Source of the DNA: Branchiostoma floridae
Taxonomy: Eukaryota > Chordata > Leptocardii > Amphioxiformes > Branchiostomatidae
Assembly: GCF_000003815.2 (NCBI RefSeq)
Contig: NC_049983.1
Location: forward strand, 12,369,454 to 12,433,453
DNA: 64,000 nucleotides
Reading direction: 5' to 3'
In this document: positions 1 to 13,800 of the stretch, in pieces
Numbering within the stretch: position 1 is the first letter of the stretch
Layout: the number at the start of each line of letters is the position of its first letter
Translations under genes and position numbers: made by a program
Notes under the pieces: generated by a model
The model's database searches: none
What the model was told of the DNA's origin: nothing
The model's input: only the letters and a program-made list of their open reading frames with translations

Positions 1-158
1 GTTAATTGTGCAGTTACAGATTCTGATCAAGTTATTGAAAGAAAGTTACATCTTTTAAAGTAGTTGGACCAAGGCTACATATCCATAAAGTTTAACAATA
101 GACCCAGTTAAAGTAGCCCACACAAGTGCCCTGATTCCCTGTACACCAGGTTCCTTAC

Positions 159-3100
159 ATTGTCGATGAACTCCCTGTTGACACAGTTGGGCAGCTGCTG
201 CAGGAAACCCTCCAGTAACATCTTAGTGCTGGACCCTGAGGCACCCTCTGCATCATCATCGACATCTGGGCACAAAACAAAGAAGAAAGGATATTGCAAT
301 TACATCCATCAAATTCAGTCAATCTTACTTCTATACAAAGACAGATCTTCTTTGGTTTGTTCCTTCATTCAGACCCTTGTAGAGCCTAGTAGCCACATGG
401 GGCAGCAAGTTTCCTTGCTATTTCAGGCATAGGGTACATTCTTTAAAGGGGCTTCCTAGCCTTTCAACTTTAACGTGCTGAAGTCACATTCTAAAATACC
501 TGACCTCCATTTTAGGTTCTTTCCAAAAGAAGATGTTCTCATACACAAACACTTAGTAGCAACTTTGAATCATCATAATTCACTGTATTCTGCATCTACA
601 TTTTTTGAATAGCCTCAACTAAAAATGGTCATGTGACAATACACATAAAATGAACACCTTTTGCATATTCCAGAAAGGAGAAAATGGCCCAAATAGTAGA
701 GCAATGAATTTGTTGTAGATAGTTACCTTCCACACTCCCTAGGATCTCTTTCTCAATGTCCTCTACCGACATTTCAGCCTGAGAGGAGTCTGCATCTGCC
801 TCCGCCTCAGCTTCAGCTTCAGCCTCCACCACTTCCACTGCCTCAGCCAGCTCCATGTTACTCATCTCTGTAGGGAAGGACACAACAGTTTCACTGACCT
901 TCTGCATACAATAGGGTCATCCATGCAGAAGTCAGGAAGGGGGTTCGCTCCAGCATCTTCAGCAAGAACAAGTTTTTTCTTCAGCTCTCCCGATTTCTAC
1001 GTTTTGTAAGATGGCGCAGAAAAGAAAATGATCCCAGAAGTCTGTCATTATTGTATGAAAGGAGAGTGCAGATAATCGGACAGGTAAGACAGACCAGCAT
1101 CATACACAGGAATATCCTCACCTTCCTCCAGAGCCTCCACTGTGTCTTCAGGTGTGTCTACTTCTGCTTCTGCCTCCTGCTCATTGGACTTCTTCTCACT
1201 ATCCTTGAACAAGATCTGAGGACAAAAGCAAGGTGTTTACAATTATGGACCAGTAAATTGAAACTATGTATTCAGAATTGGATATTCTTAAAGATTATTT
1301 ACTATTATGAGATGAGGCAATATACCTGACAACTTTCCTTCAAATTACAGGTTATAGGCACATAAAGGAAAAGACATGGAAAAAGTATGCTGCTTTGAGC
1401 GATGTTTATTTGAAGAAGTGAGGTTTAGTTTTATTCTGATGTTAAAATGTTCTAAGATAAACTTACAGCAGGTAGGAACTCCTTCAGGTTGGGCAGGTTC
1501 TCATAGAAGCTCCTGGTCTCTTCATCTTCCCACAGGGTGTTCTCTCCTATCTCACCCTACAGAACACATGACCTTCAAGTTATATACTGGTGTTCTGTCC
1601 TATCTCACCCTACAGAACACATGACCTGAGGTTATACACAGGTGTTCTCTCCTATCTCACCCTACAGAACACATGACCTTCAAGTTATATACTGGTGTTC
1701 TGTCCTATCTCACCCTACAGAACACATGACCTGAGGTCACACACAGGTGTTCTCTCCTATCTCACCCTACAGAACACATGACCTTCAAGTTATATACTGG
1801 TGTTCTGTCCTATCTCACCCTACAGAACACATGACCTACAGGTTATATAAAGGTATTCTCTCCTATCTCACCCTACAAAATACATGATCTGGAGGTTATA
1901 CTTTTCTGTGAATACTTAATCACTGAGACATCAGGTTTATTATTTTGCAACTGTGCGTATACGAGACCAGTTGATTTAACTTTCGCTCCAAAATACAAAG
2001 ATCATTGTCCTGTGTATTTGACTTACGTCGCCACCCTTGATAGCAAGGAAGATGTCCACATTTCCTTCTTCCTCTTCCTTAAAATCTGTTGAAACAAAAA
2101 AGAATGTAGAAATGAAGCTATGTCATTAAACCATACACCTGCAACATGATTTCTTTAAACTTTCTTTTCATGCAAGTAGATTTTTAATGTTTATCCTTAA
2201 TACACACATTTTCCCACACAGTTTTCACACAATGTCTTTCCAACAACTGATCTTAAACACTTAAAACAAAAACTCTAACCATCTTCAGGTAGATCAGGCA
2301 TGTCTTCATCCAGGAGGTCTGCTAAGGTGGAGGCATTCATCAGCAGTTTCTGGTAAGCAGCCTGGGCATCTTCAAATGACTTCTGTCTTTCTTCACTTAG
2401 CTCTCCTTTAGTCTGAAGGAACAACATTAGACCTTTCTGATTAAATACTGGGGTGAAATATTCAACTCCATCACATCTGTTGATCTGTAAATCTCATAGA
2501 TAGATGTTGAAAGTGACCAAGCAGAAAGGCTTTGATTCAAAACAATACAGTTTCTCAGATACAATGTGTTTTAGCCTGTGTTAACACAATTTCTCACTGG
2601 CTGGGTTAATGCCCCCCACCCCGAGCGGTAATTGTTGGGCTGGCTGCTAGGAGTGCAATTTGCCAGGCTACAGTGTACTTACAATGACTATCAGTTCCAA
2701 AAATGTGTAAGCATGTTCCCATGTTCTTCGGCACAGTCCAGCCACTATTGAGTGCAGGACTGCTTCCTGACTGGGACAGTGGTCTATATCAGCCATCACT
2801 GGACATTGCATGGCTACAGACAAGCCAGCATTGTGGCAGATGGCTCGGGTAGGGGGAAAAGAAAATTTTGGGCTACAGAAACCTTGCATCCACTGTGGCT
2901 TTCCATAGTCATTAACAACAAGCAGCTATGACTACTTCTCAATGCAGTAGTGTTCGCATAATAGGTAAACTGAAAGAAGACTATAGAAATTGTGTCCTGT
3001 GACCTGTAAGGTCCTCCTGTTGTTCCATGCCTGGTTCTGCAGTGCCTTGTGGTCCTTCTGCAGGTGTTTGACCAGAGAAGTGAAGTAATCCTTCAGCAGC

Positions 3101-6100
3101 TGGCGGCACTTCCCCTGGATCTCACATGGGAACACCTGGGGGAATCACATAGACACAACATTAGGGAACACTCAGTCAAGAACATCAGCTTTTCCTAACT
3201 ACAAATGTACCATACTTATAGGTCACTTAATGTAAACAAGTCCAGAGACATTCCATATGAGTAAGGAGTTGTCTTTAAAGCCAACTTTACATGGGATATC
3301 TGCCTTTTTGTGAAATCTGTCATGTGAAATTTTGCTGCATGTAATTTAAAACAATACAGATTCTCAGGCACAGATACAATGTGCTCTAGCCTTTATCACA
3401 CATTATCAGATGACATTCAGCTTTACTTTATCATAGTTGTTATATAAGAAGACTTACCTCACTCTTTGGTAGGATCACATTATACTTGTCCGCAAGAGAT
3501 CTAAAGGAACAGAACAAAAAGAAATATTATCCACTGAATCTGTAATCAAATTGTCGGACACGGCAACTGGAAATCTATGGTAACAACTACATACTGGGGA
3601 CAATTCTTTATCTTTTTCTTTATCTTTTTTTATCCCACAATACAATATAGCCTTTAAGTTTAATTGTTCTCCCTACCTGTTTTTCCTGGGTACCAGACCT
3701 GCGTAGTCCTCCCCACAGTGTCTACAGAAGCTGGAGAGGATAGTCAGGTTGTTGTGTGCCTCCTTGTCTCCATCTATCAGAGCCTTCAGTTGACTGGCCA
3801 CCAGCGGCAAGCCTTCCTTATCTGTAAAGACTCCAGCCACTGTCAGCTGGGGTGGGACAAGGGCAAACATACTGTGATTATTGAGGACAGAACGTAATGG
3901 ATCATATGGAGAAAAGAAAGTGGGAAAGATAGAAATTAAGAGGATTGTGAGAATGGATTTGGACAGATGAAAAATTTTGGAATTTGCTCCAGCATTTTCA
4001 CACTAACCCTCCATGATTAAAATTTATCAAAAATGACTTCTAGAGACGTAAAACTTGTTTCTTTTAGATTTTAAATTTTTCAGACACTACATAGCATCAT
4101 GATTCTTCTTCCTTTGGAAGCATTTCGCACATTTTCACAAGATCTTAGATATTTCAATCAAATCACTAAACACTTCCCTACATCTATTAGCTGTTGAGGA
4201 TAAAAATATGCCCAAACTACAGAGCTCTCACCTCAGCCACCAGCCGAATGTCCACCCTGAGTTTGTCTCCTTTCTCCTTCTTCTTCTCCTCCTTGTCATC
4301 CCTCCGTGCCTGGAAGGACTTGTTCCACGCCTGCAGCAGCTGGGGGGTGAACTCAGCATACCGCTGGTGGAACTTGGAGCACAGGTGTACCGCACAGTTC
4401 ACGTCTGACATCTGTCATGACAACACAAAAATATCATATACAAACAGTTCTTTGTGCGCATCTTCTTTTCATCAACATCAAGAAAAAGCCAAACCCAACA
4501 ATATAATGTAGTAAGTTTAGAATCATATTTGATATTATGTATGTACATCCAATCACTTAATCTTTGAATTTAGATTATTTACCTGTTTTCAATCACTTCA
4601 TGCATTTGATTTTGTTCACTTACAATTAGCCCACGGGCATGAATTTGCAATAAAACCTTTAAAATCTTTCATAGCCCTTACTTTAGACAGGAATCATGTA
4701 ACAGAAAATATTTTGCTTTACCCTTCCAATTACAGATTTGAATCCATAGTAGTTTAAATCCAACAGAACATACATAGAAATAGATAATAAAAATACCTTG
4801 AGCTTTGCTTCCACAAAGGAATTCACCTACAGAACAGAGAAAATAAATGATGATTTGTCAAAAAGATGAGTGTATCAAATCTTACAGGAACTTTACAAAA
4901 TTGGGTTACACATGTAGTTGTAAAGGAAGTCATAACATGATATAGGGCTACCACTCACTGCAAACTAGATTTTTACATGACAATTCCAGAAGCTACATTA
5001 CATGTGTACCCATGTTTCTGTGTACATGCTGTTCATCAGTTATTCCATTCATACTTTAGTAGCCCTTTAGAGAATGGATACTTCTTTTATTTTGTTTCAT
5101 TTTATTCAAGAAACTCAATCTTATCACAGTGTAAAGTTATGAGGGGAAAACCTCAGTCTGAATAGACTGACCATACATGGACATGGACAAGATAAGCTGA
5201 GCACTTACAGCTTCTCCTATGTATTTGGTCAGGTTCAGGGAGTTGAACTCCTTAGTCAGAGATTCCCTCTGCTGCTCTGTTATAGTTTTCTACAGGAAAA
5301 TATAAAGAAAGGCACAAAATTACTGGAAATAATCATAGGATTTCTACAGGGCTTTGTATACTATCAGAAATGATAAAGTCACTTATTACATATGGTATGT
5401 GCACAAGCAAACAGAAATGTACATAAAGACTATGACATCTTTCGTGGGTGCAATGTTTGAAAGCAGAAACTTTATTTACCAGTTTCTTGACAAAAGCTGT
5501 ATTCTTCTTGAGGCTGGAGTCAAGTTTGCTGAAAAACCCTTCTTCTGGCCGATTATCTTAAACAAAACAAAACAAAAATGCTATATTTCATCTAAGAAAT
5601 TGCCACATTAACCATGAGGCGAATACAATAAAACTAGCAAAATGATTGAAATGAGCAAGCTTTATCATTGGCATATTTATTTGCACAATTTTATTCACAA
5701 GACAATAAAGACAATGACCCTATTGTATTTTTCATTCTATCAACCATACTATCAGAAACATTTAAATGAAAGATTATGTTTAAGTACATAATGAATTGAT
5801 TTATACTTTAACATTCTTCTACATGAGAAGGAATCATATCCTCAAAACATGAAATTCCCATACATAATGATGAATGACTTTTGGCATTTGAGCTTGTAGA
5901 AATTTAGATATGTTTACCAGCTATGTGAGATGTGTCTATGACATCCCGCATTAGCACAGCTACTTCTAACACATATTTACAATTACATGTGGACATCTTT
6001 CATCACCTGCCAGCACCTATCAAACCTTACATGTACATGCCCCAGTTGCCTGACATGGTACTTACCGCCTGCATGAAGATTAGTCGTTCTGAGTTCATTC

Positions 6101-8904
6101 TTAGCCCGGATCCGCTCCTCAGCTTCTACAGCCATCTCATGAGCCTGTTTCTAAAGATACAGGACATGTGGTAAATGCCAATCTCATCCATCAAACATGC
6201 CAGAATCTTTCAAGATACACATGTTTTAACATGATTCTAAATAACTAGATCAGTGTACAGTCACTTTTCATATGCTTCCAAAATATCATAACAAATACTT
6301 TTCTATTCAAATTTTTGTTTTCAATTTTCTGAAAAATTTTTAAACTACATGCATTGTGAATATAGAAATATATACTTTTTCAAAATAATTCAGAATTATT
6401 TGTATTACAAATATCATTTTAAAAAACCTTGCAGTGACCTGTAATAGACTCTATCAGCAAAATAATACTTTTTCTACTGGTGTGATGACAATTTAGCTGT
6501 TGTATACTGTAAGATATTTTTAGTTTGGTAGAGCCAAATCATAACAGTATACAGGAGTGGCAGACAATTAGTAATGCCATGTCTTTGCTCAATACCTTTT
6601 CCCATACTGCATCTGCATACTTGTACTGGCCAGGATATATATTGGAGATTTAGATAAAATAGCAAATTTGCTGAATACCATAAGACCTACATAATGAGAA
6701 GATATATCAGTAACAAGACCACCTGCGTTCCTTGAACCACTAACATCCTGTCCATCCTAGAAAGTAAGACCTCCTAACACAGCCTATTTCAACATGCAAT
6801 TTCAGCTTCAGTTTATTATTCAGCCAGGCGAAAACATCTTCAGAGTCCCACAGAGGCTATCTTGCAGCAATGTTAGGTGGTGATATAGAGTATGTCAGAC
6901 CCCTACAGACACAATGAAATATCAGCAGGTCTCTCTGCTCCCATCACTCAATCATTGCTGGCATAACAGACCAAGGGGGAAACATGAAATTCCCAACTGA
7001 ACTGGCTTTCCAATCATGAAAGATGGCACTATCTCATGAAACTCTACACTATATCTACACATATTTTTAAAGATTAAAGATATGATATTGAACTCCTTCT
7101 TAGGTTAAATCTACAGCCCATTCAAAATTACCCCATTAAAATAGAGACAGCACCACAGATACAAGATTTTCCACTTTTGACCTCTCCTTCTGTTACATTT
7201 TATGGAGGAAACGTCTCTGACTTTCACTAGTTATTTACAATATCGTGTTATAGTTCCTTTCAGGTAGATGTCCAAAAATATACTGTACTATACAATGGAT
7301 GATGCCTGAGGACACTCAAGTCCAAGTTGAGGCCAAGAAGGGTTGCTAGACCAATTTCCTACCCTTCCCAATTTAGAGGAAGTAACATATGAGTGACTGT
7401 CACTGACATCTCCTACAACAGCTTCAGTAGCATATCTGATTCCATTTCAATAATGAAACTTTCACAACACCTCTGTTAATCTCATTGATTTGTTTTACGA
7501 GCATGGTGCTTGACTTTGAAGAAATCCAAGGCCCTTTGGTCAAAAGTACCCTTAAATTGGCTTAAATCAGATATGTTTTATAGCATTGGCTGAGCAGGTA
7601 AATATGTATGAGGTACAACAACCTAAGGACCCCTCCATTACACAGGCAGGAAATGGTGGCCCTTGGGAAGACAAGATTACATGTACCGATGGGCACTTGG
7701 AAAGGAATTTGTTGTGACAAGGTAACTGCATGTGGTGTGAGCGAGGTTGACATCTTAAATAATTGTTGCCAAATACATTGCAGGGCTCGAAATTCATTTT
7801 TGGAATTAGGTGCACTGGTGCACCCAGCTTAAAAAATTGGGTGCACCAAAAAATTTTTGGGTGCACCAGTTAAATTTAAGTAGAATGTCAGAAAAACCTG
7901 ATAACAAAACTTATTTATGTTTTCATCAAGTACCATGACAGGCATTTTTATTATCTTGCTAACACTTAGATGTCAAGAATATGATGTATACTAGAAGTAT
8001 ACTTTGATATCTTTACATACATAAGCCTATGAAAATATTGGGTGCACCCTGGGCTCCCGCAGAAAATAATTGGGTGCACAGCTCCAATTTTGGGGTGCAC
8101 CTGGGTGCACATGCACCCAGTATTTCGAGCCCTGCATTGATAACCAATATAACAGCATCAAGAGCGGCCTGTAACAGGTTATATGGGGTAGCACCCATGA
8201 AGAATGGAATATCAACTGTGCAAACCTGTTCTTCTTCTGTCCTCCTTGCTTCCTGTTCCTCTCTTTGACGGTGCAGAATATCAATTAAAATGGAAGGGTC
8301 AATTGTTTTACACTACAAGATAATAAAAAATTACAAGACACACAAGAGTCAATCAATCATAGCCAGGTCTTAGACAATTGNNNNNNNNNNNNNNNNNNNN
8401 NNNNNNNNNNNNNNNNNNNNNNNNNNNNNNNNNNNNNNNNNNNNNNNNNNNNNNNNNNNNNNNNNNNNNNNNNNNNNNNNNNNNNNNNNNNNNNNNNNNN
8501 NNNNNNNNNNNNNNNNNNNNNNNNNNNNNNNNNNNNNNNNNNNNNNNNNNNNNNNNNNNNNNNNNNNNNNNNNNNNNNNNNNNNNNNNNNNNNNNNNNNN
8601 NNNNNNNNNNNNNNNNNNNNNNNNNNNNNNNNNNNNNNNNNNNNNNNNNNNNNNNNNNNNNNNNNNNNNNNNNNNNNNNNNNNNNNNNNNNNNNNNNNNN
8701 NNNNNNNNNNNNNNNNNNNNNNNNNNNNNNNNNNNNNNNNNNNNNNNNNNNNNNNNNNNNNNNNNNNNNNNNNNNNNNNNNNNNNNNNNNNNNNNNNNNN
8801 NNNNNGACCATCATCTTTTGCTGATGAAGGACCAGCATCCTGTGATTTGGGGTTAGATTTCAGCTGGGTATCCTGAGTGCCCTTCCCTTCTGCTTTGTCG
8901 CCCA
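159..8904 (-). CDS. UPF2: UPF2, nonsense-mediated decay factor (5' part of gene, runs off left edge)
   Basis: UPF2 bridges UPF1 and UPF3 in nonsense-mediated mRNA decay in the cytoplasm. Coding exons, 5' to 3' on the minus strand: 8904-8806 (then an assembly gap), 8312-8226, 6150-6066, 5556-5480, 5289-5209, 4826-4797, 4411-4232, 3846-3677, 3500-3458, 3135-3004, 2412-2280, 2085-2027, 1556-1467, 1215-1122, 867-727, 265-159. From 6150 down, all junctions have GT-AG borders and keep one frame. The first MIF4G domain is recognisable by LNLTKYIGEA, SDVNCAVHLCSKFHQRYAEF, GVFTDKEGLP, CRHCGEDYAGLVPRK and LADLLDEDMPDLP. The last exon, LLEGFLQQLPNCVNREFID, starts the second MIF4G domain. The acidic linker contains a Glu-Ala run. 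Start chosen: ATG of MGDKAEGKGTQ at 8904. The 8312-8226 exon (charged, coiled-coil-like) is less certain, and at least one Lys/Glu-rich exon is probably lost in the gap. UPF3- and UPF1-binding regions are outside the window. Confidence 0.95.
1536..1902 (-). repeat. Seven-copy 52/53-bp tandem repeat that includes a UPF2 3' splice site
   Basis: Seven monomers start at 1536, 1589, 1641, 1694, 1746, 1799 and 1852. Spacing alternates 53/52 bp, and alternate copies are most alike, so the array is a ~105-bp dimer repeated. Each monomer carries the plus-strand string GGTGTTCTCTCCTATCTCAC or a close variant. On the minus strand this is the acceptor AG plus the first ~21 coding bases (reading GEIGENT) of the UPF2 exon 1467-1556. 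The copy nearest the exon body is the one used in my model. The other six lie upstream in the intron as duplicate acceptors. Confidence 0.92.
2539..2583. repeat. Short dispersed repeat, first copy (second at 3348-3395)
   Basis: About 45 bp (AAAACAATACAG, then ...ATACAATGTG, then ...TAGCCT) recur in direct orientation at 3348-3395 with a 7-8 bp insertion and a few mismatches. Both copies lie in UPF2 introns. They are probably remnants of one interspersed repeat family, which I cannot identify. Confidence 0.6.
7781..8134. mobile_element. Non-autonomous DNA transposon (MITE) with CAGGGCTCGAAAT termini
   Basis: The 354-bp element starts CAGGGCTCGAAATTC and ends ATTTCGAGCCCTG, a 13-bp terminal inverted repeat. 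It is flanked by CATTG on both sides (7776-7780 and 8135-8139), a probable 5-bp target duplication. Inside it carries many GGTGCACC-type motifs in both orientations, so it can fold extensively. It sits in the UPF2 intron about 90 bp from the 8226-8312 exon. No transposase is present. The CAG start is hAT-like, but the short target duplication leaves the superfamily open. Confidence 0.8.
8381..8805. other. Assembly gap (425 N) inside UPF2 5' coding region
   Basis: This run of N separates the first coding exon from the next recognisable UPF2 exon. Part of exon 1, its donor site and probably further Lys/Glu-rich coding sequence are missing here. Confidence 0.99.
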
Positions 8905-10886
8905 TCTTGTTGCGCACAGCTTGGAGACTTGCCTGACTTCAGAGCAACATGTGACCTCTATTCAGTCACATGGAAGGACCTGCAAGGAAGCAGAAAAATA
9001 CTTGTTTTCAAAAGTCTGCCATATTCCCAACATCAAAATTGTTTCAGGATGTTTTGTCATGGAAATCATACATCAATGCTATTAACAGAGTTATTGATAA
9101 ACATATCTGAAGCTTTAAATATTTGGTTAATTTCTTAAATAATTATTTTGAGTACAATTTATCTGAGATCTAACATACAATGTTGCTATTTCGGGGCCTG
9201 ACAGCAATGATTTGGTAGTAGGAATCAAAAGTGATGACCATGAGAATCAAACAAGATGACATGACACCCGCTACCGAGTCAGTTCTAAACACTCTTGTGG
9301 GTGTGTTGACGTTATGTACAAAACATGTTGGAACCCGTGCCAAAATATATCATCTTCACTCTTTCTGATTCGCAAGCCACAAATTCACAATTAACTTGTA
9401 ATTCATCGTTTACTGACCTACATAGTCTATACCAGATCATCGTGAAGGACAACCACATCAAGGCAGAAAGACTGTACAATTTGAGTGTTTGTAAATCTGG
9501 TTGTAAGAAACTTGTCACCTCAGCTACACCACAAGTCATTCAGACCGTTCGCAGTTTCAGCCACATCAAAACAACAGCTGTTCACTACGGAGACATGGGC
9601 TCCCAAAGCTCATTTCACGCCTGGATAAAACGTCACACACTTCCGTGCCCTCTGCTTACCTGTTGACACGAAGCTCGGCGTACGCTAGCCCATTTCAGCC
9701 GAACTTTGGACCAGCAAATCCGGAGCAAAATTGCAGAACTCGAACTTCTTTTCGGCCAACATGGCTACTCTGGCGCGGGGTATGACGGGATCGGGAGGTC
9801 AGAGGTCAGGTGCCCAGCTGGCGGGAGATTTGCGCGGGTGTTTTTGTCAGTCCAGCAACATTTACCTCCAAATTTGTGCGATTTGAGCGAACAAGGTGGG
9901 TTTCGGCGGTCCAGGTTGATCCACTTAATGCTTTAAGTCGTGCATTATTTCGTTTATAAGACAAAATGTACTTTAAGACAGGGTNNNNNNNNNNNNNNNN
10001 NNNNNNNNNNNNNNNNNNNNNNNNNNNNNNNNNNNNNNNNNNNNNNNNNNNNNNNNNNNNNNNNNNNNNNNNNNNNNNNNNNNNCCAGTTGGTAATTGGA
10101 GTCCCAAACCTACCTCATAGGCCCTATCAGAAGTTGGTGGGGTCACGTGGTCTTTTGGTTACGTGTGCAACGCATGCCGAGTGCGTGCCCTCAGTCGGTT
10201 TTTGTCGCAAAATCGCACTTCGGGTACCTTCCGCATCCGTCGGAAATCACCGTCGGAACTTTCCGCTCTCACTCGGGTTCTTCGGGTCACACACGGAACA
10301 CCGACCCGGGCGCTTCAGCACGGGCGATCCGACAACAATACCTTGGCCTACCGCCCAAGGGCTGACCGCACTCTCGGACCTCTCTCTCATTTAACAAAAG
10401 TGGTGTCGACGTGCGGTTTTCGGCATCATATTCGTCACTAATCTACCTACCCGGGAGATTACTGTGATTTTGGACACCGCTTTCGTTTTTATTTTTATAT
10501 CATCTCAAAGTTGGGACATACAAACATGGCGAACGTACCTTGGAAAGTGACCTTCTTTCAGTGAAATTTCTAGAAACCACACCGACTGACAAAGATGGCG
10601 CCTTCCTTTTACGCCGCTCTAACGTTTCCGCATGGAAAACAATTTACGGCGCATGTTTGGACATGTCTGTTTCGCCGAAATTTTGAATCGGCAAATCGAG
10701 CCGCCATCTTCCCAAATGCCGCACATGAGGCGTTTTGTCGTAAATGGACCAGACCAAATTCTGACAGGTGTGTGCCCGTGTCTCAGGAGCTGATTTTTCT
10801 AGGTGCATTGATGTGGTTCTCATCCAATTATAACTCTTCCATCTTTTCACAGCACAGCTTTTTTGGTGGAGACTGAGCGATCAGAA
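8905..10886. promoter_or_regulatory. Divergent promoter region between UPF2 and MCM10
   Basis: The start codons of UPF2 (minus, 8904) and MCM10 (plus, 10887) are 1.98 kb apart and point away from each other. The 9650-10780 part is richer in CpG than the flanking introns. It contains blocks such as AAGATGGCG and GCCGCCATCTT (10600-10715) that resemble YY1-type elements of TATA-less promoters. Non-coding first exons of either gene could lie here, for example upstream of a possible UPF2 acceptor near 8935. A 42-codon ORF beginning ATGGCTACTCTGGCG near 9760 is open but unsupported. The region is interrupted by a 100-N gap. Confidence 0.6.
9985..10084. other. Assembly gap (100 N) in the UPF2/MCM10 promoter region
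   Basis: Exactly 100 N, which usually marks a gap of unknown size. The true distance between the two genes may differ. Confidence 0.99.
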
Positions 10887-13800
10887 ATGGATAGTAAGTA
10901 CACAATATTTTTCTTTTTAATCATTTTTTATGAAAAAAATTAACTGATTGGTGAATATGGCTCACATTGGCGGGACAATTGAGAATCGCTGGCAGTGTTC
11001 ATTGATCATGATTCTTTGAAAATGATTTGAAGCCTTTGTATTCATCTGTAGTTTGATTAAAAATCGGCATTAAAGAACAGTATGTAATTAATTACCATCT
11101 TGTAATTTATAGAAGAAACTGATAATTCCAGTAGGAGCCTAGATGTTTCCATATTCTGGTATATTCTGTTTTTATATGACAGCTATGATAGAATCTTCAG
11201 CTTTCATGTGCTTAAAAAGGGTGCTACAATATACATGTATACATGTGCCTGACTTATTGTGTATCCTTTTGTCTCAGGTGATGATGATTACCCGATGGAT
11301 TACGGGCTGGATGCCCTCACATCACTCATGGATGAGGACGACTTTGGCAATGTGTTCGACAGGGACGAGGAAAACGCTAAAGACGAGAAACCTCCAACCC
11401 CTCCACCTAAACTCTCCTTCGAGGATGCCATTGCGGGGCCTTCAGTACCACAACATAGTGGGAAGAAAATTAGAAACACCTCTAAAGAGAATGGAAACAG
11501 GGCTAGTACTAACTATAAAAGCACAGATGGTGAGAGAGAAAGACATGGGTCTAGAAACAGTGCAAAACAAAGTGATACTGACAGGACTGCCCAGAGTAGA
11601 CAAGAAGATGATGAAGATGATGAAGCTAACAGGAGCAAAGAAGATTTGGAAGGTACTAAATGTAGTACATCTTTTAGCACTACATAATCATATTTGTCTT
11701 ATTTCGATAAAGTGAAGTAAGATAAGAAACTTGATCTAGAGAGCTGAAACATGGGCAATGATACTATAGAATTTGTCAACTAACCATTGTCGAGTTCGCT
11801 AAGTTTTATGTTGTTCCTAGCATTTGAAACATTGTAAGCTTTTCTTTCTGTACTTGCCTCAGAGGAACTACGGCAGATGCGGGAAAAGATGATGATGTTG
11901 GAACAGCAGCTGAAGAAGCAGAACTCACAAGAAGATACAAGTCCAGCTGCCAACAAGAAGTGTATCCTTTGGTGGCTTTACTTAGAAGTATTGAGCATGT
12001 TACAATGTATTAACAATAATTTTAAAACAACAGATACAGCAGTTCCTGCATTAGATTTGATTGGTTAATTATGATTATCTTTCATCACAAAGTTTATCTG
12101 GTTAACTTTGCAGAATATTATTCTCCATTACCAACTGTAAAGAATGCTTTATCTCTTTCCAACTTCAGCATGGAAGTAATTTTGAATGTTGCCTACATGG
12201 TGCAGGTGCAGGTATTTAAAAATTGTCTCAAACTTTGGCAGTGTTGTGTCATTTTCCTTAACACTAGCTCTTTCCAGCCACACCATCTGCCTCCTCCACT
12301 CCCTCACAATCCCATCAACAGAAACAGAAGAAGGAAACAGGAAACACAAACCGTTTAGACTTCCTTACAGGACCTGCTGAATCTTCCACTCCTTCTCAAC
12401 AGTCAGAAGTAGACACCAAGAGAAATGGAGATCGACTCAGTTTTCTTAGGGGAGGTCCTAGTGAACTTTCTAGCACTCCAAAGCAGAAAGTCAAAACTAG
12501 TCCAAAGAGAGAAAGTCCACCAGACTCATTCTACAGTAAAGGTAGCAGCAAGAAAAGGATTGCACATCAACCAAAACAAGACAGGGAAGGTAGATGATTT
12601 GTTCTTGTTGTTGTTTTAGTGCCTAGAAATGAGTAGATTACTATAATTTCTATATCTTTGTAACTGGAAATGCATAAACTGTCAACTATCAGACAGAAAA
12701 TAGAAGCAATTGATTTTGAAAAAAAAAGTGTAAGATGTCTAAAAGCATAAACTGAATGTTTGTTGGGAAAGCCCGTTGAAAATTGTATGAAACTAGGCTT
12801 GGGCTGTTGCCACATGTGTTTTTCATGATGAATACATACAAAACTGCATTTCCATAATCCACAGATGGTGGAACTCATGGTACTGGGACACCCAGACCAC
12901 TAGGCCCATCTGTGAAGCACAACAGGAATCCCACCGCCGGTGTCAAACGTGAACTCAGCCCCTCCGCAGACACACTGGCTCCCAAGAGAACCAAGCTGCT
13001 AGAGTCAGACCCAGTCCTGGTGGACAAGTACTCACAGATCAGGATAGTGTAAGTGTGCCACTAAATACTATGTCCTGCCACCAAGTCAAGAGCCAGAGAA
13101 TTGCAGTGAGGCTTGAAGTATTGAAATAATACCAATGGCTTGACGTCCATGTATATTCCAAAAAATAAACAGAGGGCATATTTGAAATTAAGTTCTTCCT
13201 CTTCAAATTATTTAAAGTTTAATTACAGCTACTTGTTATGCACTTGTTCAGGAATCCTAAGATCTCCTCTGAGACACTGCGGTCCAAGATGGAGGGGAGG
13301 AAGATGGTACGGATGTCTGTCATCAAGTCTCACATGAGGAATGGAGAGATTGAAGGAGACTGGGTCACCATGGGTGTCCTCGTCAAGAAGATACCTCCCA
13401 AGACTGCTAGCAATGTAAGAGCCATTTGATTAGGAACAAGGAAATAGAGGCACTTTTCTTGTATTATACACATATTGCAGTTAGTAGTTCTTCAAACAAA
13501 TCGTCTTAAGCACACAAAGTAAAGGTATTGTTTGTACATGTGTCTCTGCAGGGTAAAACCTTCAGTATCTGGAAGTTGAGCGACCTGCGGGACTGTTCGG
13601 TGACGATTTCCTTCTTCCTGTTCGGTGAGGTCCACAAGAACCAGTGGAAGAACGACGAGGGCACGGTTATAGGCTTGTGTAATCCCAGCATCATGAAGGC
13701 AAGGGACAAGGTCAGAGGAAAAAGCTTTCTTTAGCCATTAAAGTAAATATTGTACAAATGTTGTAGAACAGACACGCTTGTTAGTAAGGCCACAGCAAGT

